Positions 49,423 through 58,661 of a stretch of DNA of 64,000 nt are shown one piece after another. Made by a program: the position numbers and the translations under genes. The notes under the pieces were generated by a model. That model was given only the letters and a program-made list of their open reading frames with translations. It was not told where the DNA came from and did not search any database. Every line of letters starts with the position of its first letter. Positions within the stretch are counted from its first letter, which is position 1. This DNA is from Archangium violaceum (lineage in GTDB: Bacteria > Myxococcota > Myxococcia > Myxococcales > Myxococcaceae), in NCBI RefSeq assembly GCF_016859125.1, contig NZ_CP069338.1:4527501-4591500 (forward strand). The letters run 5' to 3'.

Positions 49423-50844
49423 ATGGAGATGAATCACGTGACCACGGGACTGTGGAAGCGGAGTGCCTGGGAGCTTGCTGGCATGGTGGCGCGCGGAGAG
49501 TGCAGCGCGCTCGAGGTCGTGGACGACCACCTGCACCGGATCTCCGAGGTGAATCCCTCGGTCAACGCGGTCACGAACGTCCTCGCCGACTCCGCGCGCG
49601 AAGCGGCGAGAGCCGTCGATCGCCGGCGTGCCTCGGGTGAGGCACTCGGACCCTTGGCCGGAGTGCCCTTCACGACCAAGGAGAACCTCGACGTGGCGGG
49701 CTCGGCGACCACGCACGGTGTTCCCGCGCTGCGTCACGCCGTGGCGCCGCTCGATGCGCCCGTGGTGCAGCGGCTGCGCGAGGCGGGTGCCATCCCGCTC
49801 GCCCGCACCAACCTGCCGGACCTCTCTCTTCGCATGCACACCCGCAGCCAGCTCCACGGTGACACCGTGAACCCCTGGGACCCGAGTCTCTCGCCGGGTG
49901 GGTCGAGCGGAGGGGAGGGGGTCGCGCTCGCGACGGGAATGTCGCCCCTCGGTCTGGGGAACGACGCGGGTGGCTCGGTGCGCCTGCCCGCGCTGCTTGG
50001 CGGCGTGGCCGCGCTCAAGCCGAGCTACGGGCGATTCCCCGGCGATCGCAGCATCGGGCCGCGTGACCTGACGCTGTCCTCCCAGCTGATTCCGGTGGAC
50101 GGACCGCTCGCGCGCACCGTCGCGGACCTGCGCGTCGCCTGCCATGTGCTCGCGGGCCCGGATCCGCGCGACCCGCGAGTGGTGCCGGCCCCCCTCGAGG
50201 GACCGCCACTCGCGCGCCCGCTCCGCGTCGCCGTTACAGCAGACCCGGGCGGGCTCGGCGTTCACCCGGACGTACGCGCCGCGGTGGAGCTGGCCGCGGC
50301 CGCGCTCCGGGACGCCGGGTACGTGGTCGAGGAGGTGGATGTGCCAAGGCTCGCCGAGACCGTCGACACGTATGGACACATGATCATGACCGAGTTCAGC
50401 CTGAGCTGGCCGATGCTCGAGCGGCTGCTGGCTCCGGATGGCCGCCGCTATATCGAGCTCGCGATGGCGTTGCGCGGCCCCGTCGATCTCGCCGAGTACG
50501 TGCGGCTGACCTCGGTCCGGCAGGGACTCCAGCGAGACTGGGCACAATTCCTGGCCCACCATCCCCTCGTGCTCGGACCGGTGTTCACGGAGCCGGCCGT
50601 GCCGGTCGGCTACGACACGCGCGGGCCCGAGGAGCACGCCCGGTGCGCGAACGCCCTGCGGTTGTGTACCGCCACGAGCTTCATCGGCGTGCCAGCTGTC
50701 GCCGTTCCCACACACCTCGCCGGTGGACTTCCGCAAGGCGTGCAGGTCATCGCCAGCTTCTACCGCGAGGATCTGTGCCTCGATGCGGCCGCGGCGATCG
50801 AAGCGCGGCTTGGCACCTTCGCGCCGGTCGACCCGCGTTCGTAG
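49423..50844 (+). CDS. Amidase signature family protein
   Basis: A 473-residue amidase with the full Ser-Ser-Lys triad: K86 in VPFTTKENL, S161 in SPGGSSGG and nucleophile S185 in NDAGGSVRLPA, at the same spacing as in fatty-acid amide hydrolase (75 and 24 residues). It cleaves a carboxamide, substrate unknown; no GatB or GatC is near, so the tRNA amidotransferase role is unlikely. The start is ATG 49423 or 49429. It is controlled by the promoter with twin palindromes about 80 bp upstream. Confidence 0.9.
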   Translation: MEMNHVTTGLWKRSAWELAGMVARGECSALEVVDDHLHRISEVNPSVNAVTNVLADSAREAARAVDRRRASGEALGPLAGVPFTTKENLDVAGSATTHGVPALRHAVAPLDAPVVQRLREAGAIPLARTNLPDLSLRMHTRSQLHGDTVNPWDPSLSPGGSSGGEGVALATGMSPLGLGNDAGGSVRLPALLGGVAALKPSYGRFPGDRSIGPRDLTLSSQLIPVDGPLARTVADLRVACHVLAGPDPRDPRVVPAPLEGPPLARPLRVAVTADPGGLGVHPDVRAAVELAAAALRDAGYVVEEVDVPRLAETVDTYGHMIMTEFSLSWPMLERLLAPDGRRYIELAMALRGPVDLAEYVRLTSVRQGLQRDWAQFLAHHPLVLGPVFTEPAVPVGYDTRGPEEHARCANALRLCTATSFIGVPAVAVPTHLAGGLPQGVQVIASFYREDLCLDAAAAIEARLGTFAPVDPRS

Positions 50845-51008
50845 CCAGGAGGGCCACGTTCCACGGTCCTTCGTGTTGTGCTCGGGTCGACACCGCGACG
50901 TGTGACGGGCTCGTCCTCCCTGACGCTCCAGAGGAGAAGGCGGTGACAGGCGTGGTCGGTACGCTCCGTGCAAATCCTGAGGCCTCCCTCCCTCAGGAGA
51001 ATCCCGAC

Positions 51009-52328
51009 ATGAAACGCTCCGCTCTGTTGTTGTTGCCCACCCTCCTCGGTCTCGCCTGTGGCGAGGCGGAGATGTCTTCATCCACCGCCGACGGCACTCG
51101 CGCCGGGTCCGCCGCTCTCTCGGCGGTCTTCTCGGGGACGGTCGTGGACAATCAGGGTCAACCCATCGCCGGCGCGCGTGTGACGGTGAATGGAATCCTC
51201 CGCCTCACCAGCTCCACGGGGACGTACAGCGTCGCGGTCACCGAGTCGCTGGCGGGCTATCGGTTCGACATCCGGAAGGATGGCTACGCGCCGGTGAACG
51301 TGTTCACGACCGGAGGCGCGATCGCGCGGAAGCATGTGCTCGCGAAGTCCTTCACGAAGCTGATCGACCCGGCGATCAACAACGAGATCGCCGACCCGGC
51401 TTCGGGCATCCGGGTGATGCTGCCCGCCAACAGCCTCCAGACCCCAACGGGCGCGCTCGCCACGGGGCGGGTCTCGTTCTTCATCGCGCCGCACGGTCCG
51501 GACACGATGCCCGGCGACTTCAGCGCGAGGAATTCCGCCAATCAGCCGGTCGCGCTCGAGACGGTGGGGGCGGTGACGCTGGCGGCGGTGGATGCCAGTG
51601 GTAACACCTTGAGCCTGATCGCCGGGAAGACCCTGGACGTGCGGCTGCCCGTGCCCGCGGCCGTCGGGGGCGGGACGATGCCCGCCTGTGTCCTCAATGG
51701 GAGCTGCCGGGCCGCGATGTGGCGGTTCGATCCGCGCACCGGCTTGTGGATGGAGCAGGCCGCGAGCCCTCAATTCAATACCATGGGCACCTCGTTCCGG
51801 ATCCTCGGCCAGCGCAAGGGCACCATCGACTCCGCGGATGGCCTGGGAACCTGGAACGCGGACATCGAGACGGTCAACCCCGCCTGTACCCTCATCAAGT
51901 TCGAGAACATCCCCCTGGATTGCTACAACCCTCCGCCCGCCTCTACCCCCGAGCCGGGTCTCGAGGTGGCCTTCGAGCAGATGACCGTGAGCGGGACGCC
52001 CAGGTCGAAGGAGGTGACGGTGAGCTCCAGTACGTCGTTCATCGCGCTGGTCAACCTCCGGGCCAGCACCCACCTGAAGCTGTCCTTGGAGTTCCCGCCG
52101 GGCGCGCCCGCCTACTGCGCTGGCAATCTCTCCATCACCTCGACGCCCGCGCCCGCCGCCGGCTTCCCCGCGTACTGGGCCACGGGTGGAATCACGCAGT
52201 TCACCACGGGCGCGCTCACCTACACCGGCTACCCGATGAATTCCGCGGGCAATGCCATCACCCTGGCCGACGTGGTCGCGGGTGATCACCCCTGCGGCTC
52301 GCTCGTTACCTTCGCGACGCACCCGTAG
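51009..52328 (+). CDS. Lipoprotein with carboxypeptidase-regulatory-like domain
   Basis: A 439-residue lipoprotein (signal MKRSALLLLPTLLGLAC, Cys17). Residues 38-100 form a carboxypeptidase-regulatory-like beta-sandwich: FSGTVVDNQGQPIAGARVTV, then YSVAVTES and FDIRKDGYAP. The remainder is a large beta-rich region with paired cysteines (VNPACTLIKF, PLDCYN, PAYCAGN), perhaps a cell-surface adhesion or binding module. No catalytic motif is seen. Start 51009 follows CAGGAGAA. The myxobacterial proteins of this build are poorly characterised. Confidence 0.75.
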   Translation: MKRSALLLLPTLLGLACGEAEMSSSTADGTRAGSAALSAVFSGTVVDNQGQPIAGARVTVNGILRLTSSTGTYSVAVTESLAGYRFDIRKDGYAPVNVFTTGGAIARKHVLAKSFTKLIDPAINNEIADPASGIRVMLPANSLQTPTGALATGRVSFFIAPHGPDTMPGDFSARNSANQPVALETVGAVTLAAVDASGNTLSLIAGKTLDVRLPVPAAVGGGTMPACVLNGSCRAAMWRFDPRTGLWMEQAASPQFNTMGTSFRILGQRKGTIDSADGLGTWNADIETVNPACTLIKFENIPLDCYNPPPASTPEPGLEVAFEQMTVSGTPRSKEVTVSSSTSFIALVNLRASTHLKLSLEFPPGAPAYCAGNLSITSTPAPAAGFPAYWATGGITQFTTGALTYTGYPMNSAGNAITLADVVAGDHPCGSLVTFATHP

Positions 52329-52788
52329 ACAGGGTGTCCCCCTCGGACGGCACCTACGTGGATGACGCAGCGCTCACCCGCGAGCCGCTGCGTCCATTCC
52401 CCTGGTGGGTGTTGACAACCTTGCCGGGCATTGCTCAGGGTCCCGTGGTGGCGTCACGAGGTCGCCAGCAAGCCATTCGAGGTTTTTGAAACGTGCGACT
52501 GCTCCTGGTGCTGTGGGGTTCGCTGCTGACGTGATGGTCCTGCGGGCAGCTGGCCTCCCCGTTTTCGCGGGGGCGCAGTCTGGTGGATGGGGCGCTCCCT
52601 CGCTGTTCGGGTGGAGCGCCGTTGCCGCATTCTGGGCTGCTGTGTGGTGGGGCGTGGTATCGCTCGTGAGCCGCCTCGGAGGGCGAACGCAGGGACCGGC
52701 TACGCGAGGCCCTTCTGGCGGAGGTGAACGCGACTCCGCATGAAGTCGCGTGGGATTGCCGCCATCTCATCAGCGAAAGGGAACCTCG
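52329..52788. other. 460-bp region without a supported gene
   Basis: An open frame starting with GTG at 52405 could encode about 110 residues with a hydrophobic stretch, but its codon bias is poor and it has no clear ribosome-binding site, so I do not call it. No terminator or repeat stands out. The promoter of the serine hydrolase is presumably near 52740. Confidence 0.45.
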
Positions 52789-54141
52789 ATGAAGCGCATG
52801 CTCGTCGCCGCCGCCACCCTCTGTGCCGGAGCCGCACAGGCCATGACCGATGCCGAGTTGGAATCCGTGGTCGAGCGGCGCCTGTCTGGAGACCGTACGG
52901 GCGCCTGCTTCGCCGTGGCCGTGATCGACGACGAGGTCGCGCGTGCCTACGTCTGTGCCAACGCGAAGGATGCCGGGCGCATCGACTCGAGAACCGCCTT
53001 CGAACTGGGTTCGGTCAGCAAGACCCTGACCGCCACGTTGCTCGCGGACCTGATGGCACAGGGCAAGGTCTCGCTCGATACCCCGCTGGCGAGCCTCCTG
53101 CCAAAGGGCACGAAGGTCCCGACGTTCAAGGGCAAGCCCATCCTCCTGAGGCACATCGTCACACACACCTCGGGGCTGCCGTCCCTCCCGTCACGCATGC
53201 CTCTGAAGGACCCGGCCAACCCCTACGCCGACCTCGACGAGAAGACGCTGCTGGAGTCGCTCGCCGACGTGAAGCTGGAGCAGGCACCGGGCAGCCGTTT
53301 CGAGTACTCCAACTTCGGGATGATGCTGCTCTCAGCGGGTATCGCGCGCCGGGCCGGTGTGGATTTCGAGACGTTGCTCGACCGCCGCCTCTTCACTCCG
53401 CTGGGAATGGAGGGCGCCTATGTCAACAAGCGCCCCGACACGGTCCGCGCCGCCACGGGCCACCTCCCGAACGGGCAGCCCACGAGTGCGTGGACCTTCG
53501 CCACGAACCTGGCGGGTGTGGGCGGTGTGCGCGCCACGCTCGACGACATGGTGCGCTACGTCGAGGCCGGACTCGGCAGGCGCGAGTCGTCCATCACCCC
53601 GGCGTTGCAGCGCACCCTACGGCCGATCGAGACCGTGTCGGGTCAGCGCATGGGCATGAACTGGATGCTGACCACGGTGGGTGGACGCACAGTGCATGTG
53701 CACGAGGGGGGCACGGGTGGCTTCACCTCTTTCGTGGCCCTGGATGCCGAGCGGAAGCGCGGCGTCGTGGTGTTGTCGGACACGGCGCTGCTCTCGCTCA
53801 ACGGGCTGGGCGGCCTGGGCATGCACCTGATCGACGCCTCCGTGCCACCGGGCGAGCCACGCAAGGTGGTGGCCGCCGACCCGGCGCTGATGGATGCGCT
53901 GGTCGGGCACTACGAGCTCACGGGAGGGCTGAAGCTGCGGCTGGGTCGCAAGGGCAATGCCTTGGAGATCCAGGCCGAGGGTCAGCCGGCGTTCGAGCTG
54001 GGCTACGACAGCGCGGGAGACTTCTTCCCGCTCGCCTTCGATGCGGTGCTACGCCCGAAGCGCCTCGAGGACGGTGGTTATGGCTTCACCTGGATTCAAA
54101 TGGGCGTGGAGAGCGAGGCCCGCCGCGTGGACGCGCGGTGA
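52789..54141 (+). CDS. Periplasmic serine hydrolase, class C beta-lactamase/PBP fold
   Basis: A 450-residue protein with a short signal peptide (cleavage after AAQA). The nucleophile motif SVSK (S75, K78), second motif YSN (FEYSNFGMMLLS) and third-motif equivalent HEGGTGGF are present, an AmpC-like order. The C-terminal 110 residues (VGHYELTGGLKLRLG onward) form a lipocalin-like extra domain as in some D-aminopeptidase/esterase relatives. It differs from the lipoprotein homolog at 30566. The start follows AAAGGGAA. A role in peptidoglycan editing or ester hydrolysis is likely; antibiotic resistance would need testing. Confidence 0.85.
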   Translation: MKRMLVAAATLCAGAAQAMTDAELESVVERRLSGDRTGACFAVAVIDDEVARAYVCANAKDAGRIDSRTAFELGSVSKTLTATLLADLMAQGKVSLDTPLASLLPKGTKVPTFKGKPILLRHIVTHTSGLPSLPSRMPLKDPANPYADLDEKTLLESLADVKLEQAPGSRFEYSNFGMMLLSAGIARRAGVDFETLLDRRLFTPLGMEGAYVNKRPDTVRAATGHLPNGQPTSAWTFATNLAGVGGVRATLDDMVRYVEAGLGRRESSITPALQRTLRPIETVSGQRMGMNWMLTTVGGRTVHVHEGGTGGFTSFVALDAERKRGVVVLSDTALLSLNGLGGLGMHLIDASVPPGEPRKVVAADPALMDALVGHYELTGGLKLRLGRKGNALEIQAEGQPAFELGYDSAGDFFPLAFDAVLRPKRLEDGGYGFTWIQMGVESEARRVDAR

Positions 54142-54235
54142 CCCTGTCGGGTGACACTTCCTTCATTGCCCGGTGTTCCTCCTGCGCGCGGTACGAGGAG
54201 GATGTTCATCCGTCCGCCGCGAAGGAGAGGAGCCG

Positions 54236-55249
54236 ATGGCGCGACGTGCGTCTGTTCTGCACCGGGTGATAAGGATGTGTCTGGGTCTGTCAGTGGCTGT
54301 GTCGGCGGGGTGCCTCGACGCCTCGGAGCCGGGCAATCTCGTGCCTGGGACGGTGGTCGAGGATCCCTCGTTGCCACAGGCCCGGTGGAATGGTGCCTCC
54401 TTCCACATCGAGGAATTCGGGCCCGAGGGCGCTCCCGTCCTCATCTTCCTGCACGGCGGCCCGGGCGATGACTACCAGTATCTGCTGCCGCTCGCGGGCC
54501 GACACGGCGGAGTGAGTCTCGCGGACGATTACCGGCTGGTCTTCTGGGACCAGCGCGGGGCGGGCCTCTCGGAGCGCTTCTCGGACCCCGAGGAGCTCCG
54601 CCTGGACAAACACCTGCGCGACCTGGAAGAGCTGGTGGAGCGCGTTGCCGGCGAGCGCCAGGTGGTGCTGGTGGGCCACTCGTGGGGCGGCCAGTACGCC
54701 GCGATGTACATGAGCGCACACCCCGAACGCGTGGCGGGAGTGGTGTTGCTCGAACCGGGAGAGTTCAGCACGGAGCTGGGCAAGCAGGTGCCCGGCTTCA
54801 GCCCGGTCCTGAACGCCGAGTGGGTCAATGACTGGGCCTGGGCGCGTCAGGTGGTGGGGACGGATGACCATGCGCGTGCCGACTTCCTGCTCACGGTGGG
54901 GTTGCTCGACGAGAGCGCCCAGCCGGGTCGCAATGACAGGGGCGTGCCCTCCTGGCGCACGGGGATGGCGTCGAAGGTCTATGTCTATCTGGACCAGCTT
55001 TCCAACCAGCGCTTCGACTTCACCGCGAACCTGGACCGGGTCCAGCCGAAGGTGCTGTTCATCGTGGGCGGAGCCACGGAGGACCTCGGAGTCGCGTTCC
55101 AGGAGACGCAGCGCACCCTCTTCCAACGCTCCCGCCTGGAGGTCATCCCCGACGCGGGCCACAACGACATCGTCTACTGGCGAGCCGCGGAGTCCGTGGA
55201 GCACATCCGCGATTACCTGCGCTCGCTGGACCTGGAGGGGGCCCGATGA
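54236..55249 (+). CDS. Alpha/beta hydrolase lipoprotein, proline-iminopeptidase-like
   Basis: A 337-residue lipoprotein: lipobox VSAGC (C26), then an alpha/beta hydrolase with HGGPG (oxyanion), WDQRGAG, nucleophile GHSWGG and a terminal His in DAGHND. HGGPG plus DQRGxG is the pattern of prolyl iminopeptidases (S33), here anchored in the envelope. Start 54236 follows AAGGAGAGGAG. Its stop overlaps the next gene (ATGA), so it is coupled with the barrel protein that follows. Confidence 0.85.
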   Translation: MARRASVLHRVIRMCLGLSVAVSAGCLDASEPGNLVPGTVVEDPSLPQARWNGASFHIEEFGPEGAPVLIFLHGGPGDDYQYLLPLAGRHGGVSLADDYRLVFWDQRGAGLSERFSDPEELRLDKHLRDLEELVERVAGERQVVLVGHSWGGQYAAMYMSAHPERVAGVVLLEPGEFSTELGKQVPGFSPVLNAEWVNDWAWARQVVGTDDHARADFLLTVGLLDESAQPGRNDRGVPSWRTGMASKVYVYLDQLSNQRFDFTANLDRVQPKVLFIVGGATEDLGVAFQETQRTLFQRSRLEVIPDAGHNDIVYWRAAESVEHIRDYLRSLDLEGAR

Positions 55250-55923
55250 GAACCATCTCTCTTGTGTTGGGGCTCCTGGCCGGGGTGGTGCTGTTGCCGG
55301 AGCGAGCGGTCGCCGACGTGGCCTCGAGGCCCTCCTCGGACCGTCCCAACGCCATGTACCTGGATATCGGGATGGATGGCGCGCTCATGACGGGCCGGCT
55401 GGGCTATGCGCGAGCGCTGGGGACCGGGTCCGCTGCTCCCACGTGGGTGTTCGCCGACGCGGCCATCCCGTTGCTTCAGCCTGACTTCGGTGACTTCTCG
55501 CTGCGCGCGGGTGCGCGGGTGCATCTCCTCCGGTTGGGCGGGTTCGAGCTGCCACTTCAGGCGGCCGTCCAGGTACGAGGCACGGAGAACGTCTCCTTCA
55601 TGGCACGCGGGCTGGGCACGGAACTCGGGGCGATGCCGGGCTGGTACGGAGAACGCTGGCTGCTGGCCGCGGAGCTCTCGTGGGATCGCCAATGGCTCAC
55701 GTACCTGGAGCCCACGGCCGAGCACCGGAGCCGCATCTACGCCGATGCGCGCTCCGGCTGGTACGGAGCATCCGCGGACACCCTGCGCGCGGGCGTGCGC
55801 GCGGGACTGCTCTCGTCAGGGCGGTTCGAACTGTTGCTCCGCGCGGGCTACGAGGTGCATGGCCGCTATGACGCGATGCTGCCGCCCCTCTATGCCATGG
55901 TGAGCGCGAACGTGCGCTTTTGA
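55246..55923 (+). CDS. Predicted outer-membrane barrel protein
   Basis: A 225-residue exported protein: signal cleaved after AVADVA, then about eight alternating hydrophobic strands (MYLDIGMDGALMTGRLGYARAL, FSLRAGARVHLLRL, LRAGVRAGLLSS) ending in a C-terminal VRF, typical of outer-membrane barrels. It is translationally coupled to the peptidase-like lipoprotein through an ATGA overlap; the pair may export or capture peptides. No known family was recognised. Confidence 0.6.
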   Translation: MRTISLVLGLLAGVVLLPERAVADVASRPSSDRPNAMYLDIGMDGALMTGRLGYARALGTGSAAPTWVFADAAIPLLQPDFGDFSLRAGARVHLLRLGGFELPLQAAVQVRGTENVSFMARGLGTELGAMPGWYGERWLLAAELSWDRQWLTYLEPTAEHRSRIYADARSGWYGASADTLRAGVRAGLLSSGRFELLLRAGYEVHGRYDAMLPPLYAMVSANVRF

Positions 55924-56024
55924 GTGCGATTCGGGTGATGGCGGCACCTACTGCCGCCCCTTCGTCCTGCACGTTATGATTGACCTCCCCCCCACAACCC
56001 TGAACCGGGTTTGAAGAGGTCCGC

Positions 56025-56690
56025 ATGTTTGATTTCGAGGAAATCGTCCGAAGCCGGTGCTCGAGCCGCCGCTTTCTTCCCACCCCGATTCCTCGCGAGC
56101 TTCTCGTGGAAGCCTTGTCTCTCGCGCAGCTCGCACCCTCCAACTCGAACATCCAACCCTGGCGCCTCTTCCTCGCGGAGGGCGAACGCAAGGACCGTCT
56201 GCGCGAGGCCCTCATGGCGGAGGTGAGAGCGAATCCGCGTGAGCTGGCGCCGTTGCCAGCGTCTTTTCGCTCGTATCGCCGTGAGCTGGGCGCGATCGTC
56301 TACGGGGCGATGGGAGTCTCCCGGGACGATGAAGCCGGGAGGGCTTTGGCTTCGCGGCGCAATTACGAATTCTTCGGCGCGCCCATGGTCGGCATCCTGT
56401 GCATGCACCGGGAGCTCGGGCTCGTGGATGCAGTGGGGGTCGGAATGTACCTTCAGACCCTGGTCCTGGGACTGACGGCGCGCGGTATCGGAACCTGCGT
56501 CCAAGCCGCGTTGACGACGTATCCAGAAGTCATTCGCCGTGAGCTCGCCATCCCCGAGGAACTCGTGATCCTCTGTGGGCTGTCCTTGGGGTATGCGGAC
56601 CCTGACTTTCCGGCGAACCATCTCAAGGTACCGAAACAGCCCGTGGAAAAGAATGTGTCGATTCTCGGCCAGGTCAGCCAGTCTGGCTGA
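56025..56690 (+). CDS. Nitroreductase-family flavoprotein
   Basis: A 221-residue FMN-dependent reductase: the SRCSSRRFLPTPIPRE start binds the FMN phosphate, LAPSNSNIQPWR is the conserved substrate/flavin loop and ARGIGTCVQAAL the C-terminal flavin contact. It reduces nitro groups, quinones or enones with NAD(P)H. No partner gene is close: a P450 remnant follows 20 bp after the stop. Confidence 0.88.
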   Translation: MFDFEEIVRSRCSSRRFLPTPIPRELLVEALSLAQLAPSNSNIQPWRLFLAEGERKDRLREALMAEVRANPRELAPLPASFRSYRRELGAIVYGAMGVSRDDEAGRALASRRNYEFFGAPMVGILCMHRELGLVDAVGVGMYLQTLVLGLTARGIGTCVQAALTTYPEVIRRELAIPEELVILCGLSLGYADPDFPANHLKVPKQPVEKNVSILGQVSQSG

Positions 56691-56710
56691 CCGCTTCCTG
56701 GCCTCCTTCC

Positions 56711-56905
56711 CGTGGGGAGCTGCTGGGCGTGCCGGAGGCGCACCTGCCACGAGTCACGAACTGGATGAGCGATTTCGTCCGCTGCCTCGCGGGGTGGCCG
56801 TGGGCCAGCTGCTCGGCATGTTCCGCGAGTGGCTCTCCGCCCGGTACGTCCTCCCGGAAGAGACACTCTTGTCCGTCCTCGTGCGGGAGCTGAGGTGCGG
56901 GATCC
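56711..56905 (+). pseudogene. Remnant of a cytochrome P450 gene
   Basis: The DNA matches positions near 59089-59306 of the intact P450 gene, with coding such as GVPEAHLPRV and NWMSDFVRCLA. About 34 bp is deleted after the CLA codons, shifting the frame into the QLLGMFREWL segment. Both ends of the gene are missing. It is a partial duplicate in the same orientation, 2.4 kb upstream of the intact copy. Confidence 0.85.
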
Positions 56906-56961
56906 TACGAGGTGCAGAGCGCGTTTGGTCTACTGACAATCACCAATGTCAGGAATGGGGC

Positions 56962-57444
56962 ATGGTAAAGAGTCTTGAAGAGCTCGTTGAGGAGTTCGCG
57001 TATCACGTACAGGCTCAAACCAAAGAGATCTTCAAGGGAGACGCGAAGACTGGAAACAAGCACGCAAAGAAGGCCGTTGCCGCGTTCCTGGAGTTGCGCT
57101 CCAGAGGAGATACGGGGCGGGACGCACTCGCTGTGCTTTTCACGCATCCGAGTATGGACGTGCGGACATCTGCGGCTGCGTTTCTGCTCCGTCATCGGAC
57201 AGCCGAGGCCAAAGCGGTTTTAGAGGAGGCTGCAAAAGGGATGGGACTGATTCCCTTTGAGGCTTCCGAAGCCTTGAAACGCTGGGAGGAAGGCACCTGG
57301 GCTCTGGACCCTGCCGAGGAAGAGGCGGAGCGGCCAGATGCAACCCGCCCGGCACCGCCGCCCAGCAAGCGCAGCCGACCCCGCACGGAGCGCGCCGCGA
57401 CTGACAGACGGAGGGGGAGCAAGCGGGACAAGCCCGGAGGTTGA
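56962..57444 (+). CDS. DUF2019 domain protein, candidate immunity protein
   Basis: A 160-residue protein. Residues 1-115 match DUF2019: a start of helices (LEELVEEFAYHVQAQ), NKHAKKAVAAFLELRSRGD, then HPSMDVRTSAAAFLL and GPLIPFEAS-like GMGLIPFEASEALKRWEEG. This compact HEAT-like fold is common next to bacterial toxins and is treated as an immunity type. The last 45 residues are Pro/Arg/Ser-rich and disordered. No cognate toxin gene is adjacent; it lies between a P450 remnant and a barstar gene. Start ATG 56962 follows AGGAAUGGGG-type spacing. Confidence 0.8.
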   Translation: MVKSLEELVEEFAYHVQAQTKEIFKGDAKTGNKHAKKAVAAFLELRSRGDTGRDALAVLFTHPSMDVRTSAAAFLLRHRTAEAKAVLEEAAKGMGLIPFEASEALKRWEEGTWALDPAEEEAERPDATRPAPPPSKRSRPRTERAATDRRRGSKRDKPGG

Positions 57445-57565
57445 GCTCGAGCGGAGCGCGCCATGGCCCCGATGGCCTGGCAGCTGAGGCTCGGGCCCGG
57501 TGGAGGTCGTACCCTGATACCTTCCTCCGGCACACGCCGATGTAGCACGGTCCAGGAGAGCGTGG

Positions 57566-57853
57566 ATGTTGGTCGAACTGGATGGAAGTCGACTCAGGTC
57601 GGAGCGGGATTTTCATGAGCAGCTCGCCAGGATGCTGGATTTCGGGCCGTACTACGGCAGGAATCTGGATGCTCTGTGGGACAGGCTCAGTGCGGACGTG
57701 GAACGGCCCGTGAAGCTGGTCTGGAAGGACGCGGAGGTCTCGCGTCTTGCCATGGGGGCTGTCTTCGACCGGATTGTGCGTATCCTGAGGAAGGTCGAGG
57801 AGCAGGACAGGACGTGCGGGTTGCGGGAGCGCTTCGAGTTCGAGCTTCTTTAG
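57566..57853 (+). CDS. Barstar-family ribonuclease inhibitor
   Basis: A 95-residue barstar-like protein: the N-terminal strand VELDGSRLRSERDFHEQLA, the conserved YYGRNLDALWDRL helix carrying the barnase-contacting residues, and a final helix and strand. It would neutralise a barnase-type secreted RNase. No such toxin is seen in the window, so it may protect against a toxin delivered by sibling cells or encoded elsewhere. Its stop overlaps that of the convergent regulator gene by 4 bp. Confidence 0.9.
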   Translation: MLVELDGSRLRSERDFHEQLARMLDFGPYYGRNLDALWDRLSADVERPVKLVWKDAEVSRLAMGAVFDRIVRILRKVEEQDRTCGLRERFEFELL

Positions 57854-58539
57854 CGCTCCAGCGACACCCCAAGCCGCTCCTTGAGGACCCGCCGTCCCTC
57901 GGATGTGACGGACACGACGCGGGAGTCAGTGTGCCGGGTGATCCAGCCTTCCTCCGTCAGCTTCCGGGCGATGGCCGCTCCCAGCGCTCCTGCGAGGTGC
58001 TCCTGTCGTTCGCTCCAGTCGAGACACCTCGAGGCGAACTTGCGGCGGCCTTGCTTCAGGTCGGGCAGGTCGAGGCCGAATGACCGGAACCATTTCTCAC
58101 CGGCTGGAGTGACGGAGAACGCGTCGTCCTCCGCTCGGAGGACGCGGCGGGAGACGAGCGCTTCCGCGAGCCGGACGCCCAGCCGGCCCGCGAGGTGGTC
58201 GTAGCAGAAGCGGGCCATGCGGATGGGGGCGTCGGGTTTCTCTCCCGGTGCCCGGCGTGGGGCGGAGGGCGCCACGACCATCATCGACTCCATCATCCGC
58301 GCGACGTCCTCGGACGCGAGGTGGAAGTACTTGTGGCGGCCTTGCGCTCGAGGGTGGACGAACCCACTGGCCGTCAGCCGCTGCAGGTGCGCCGTGGCGG
58401 TCGCGGGTTCCACTCCCGCTCCATACGCCAGCTCCTTGGCCGTCAGGGCTCGGCCCTCCATGAGGAGGGTCAACATGCGCAGGCGGGTGGGGTCACCCAG
58501 TGCTCGCGCCAGCGCGCCCAGGTCTGGTTCGTCCGTCAT
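57850..58539 (-). CDS. ArsR-like winged-helix regulator
   Basis: A 229-residue regulator. The ArsR/SmtB-type winged helix lies at residues 5-80: LARALGDPTRLRMLTLLMEG, then EPATATAHLQRLTASGFV and the wing GRHKYFHLA. A C-terminal domain of about 130 residues, including FCYDHLAGRLGVRLAEAL and the SRCLDWSERQEHLAGALG motif, matches the second domain seen in this subgroup. No cysteine metal site is obvious. It is divergent from the P450 operon (122 bp between starts), so the P450 is the likely target. Confidence 0.85.
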   Translation of the reverse strand: MTDEPDLGALARALGDPTRLRMLTLLMEGRALTAKELAYGAGVEPATATAHLQRLTASGFVHPRAQGRHKYFHLASEDVARMMESMMVVAPSAPRRAPGEKPDAPIRMARFCYDHLAGRLGVRLAEALVSRRVLRAEDDAFSVTPAGEKWFRSFGLDLPDLKQGRRKFASRCLDWSERQEHLAGALGAAIARKLTEEGWITRHTDSRVVSVTSEGRRVLKERLGVSLER

Positions 58540-58661
58540 GGTTCGACGGTAACCAAACTGTTCCCGCGGGACAACGCGCCCCACTCCGAAGACACTGGCG
58601 CCGCTTCCGAGGCAGAGCGCTCTCCGCGACTCCCGCGGTGCGAGCCCTGGAGCACCCATCC

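Noticed and set aside
52405-52743. Possible small membrane protein in the 460-bp gap
   Set aside because: GTG start, poor codon bias and no ribosome-binding site; kept as intergenic.
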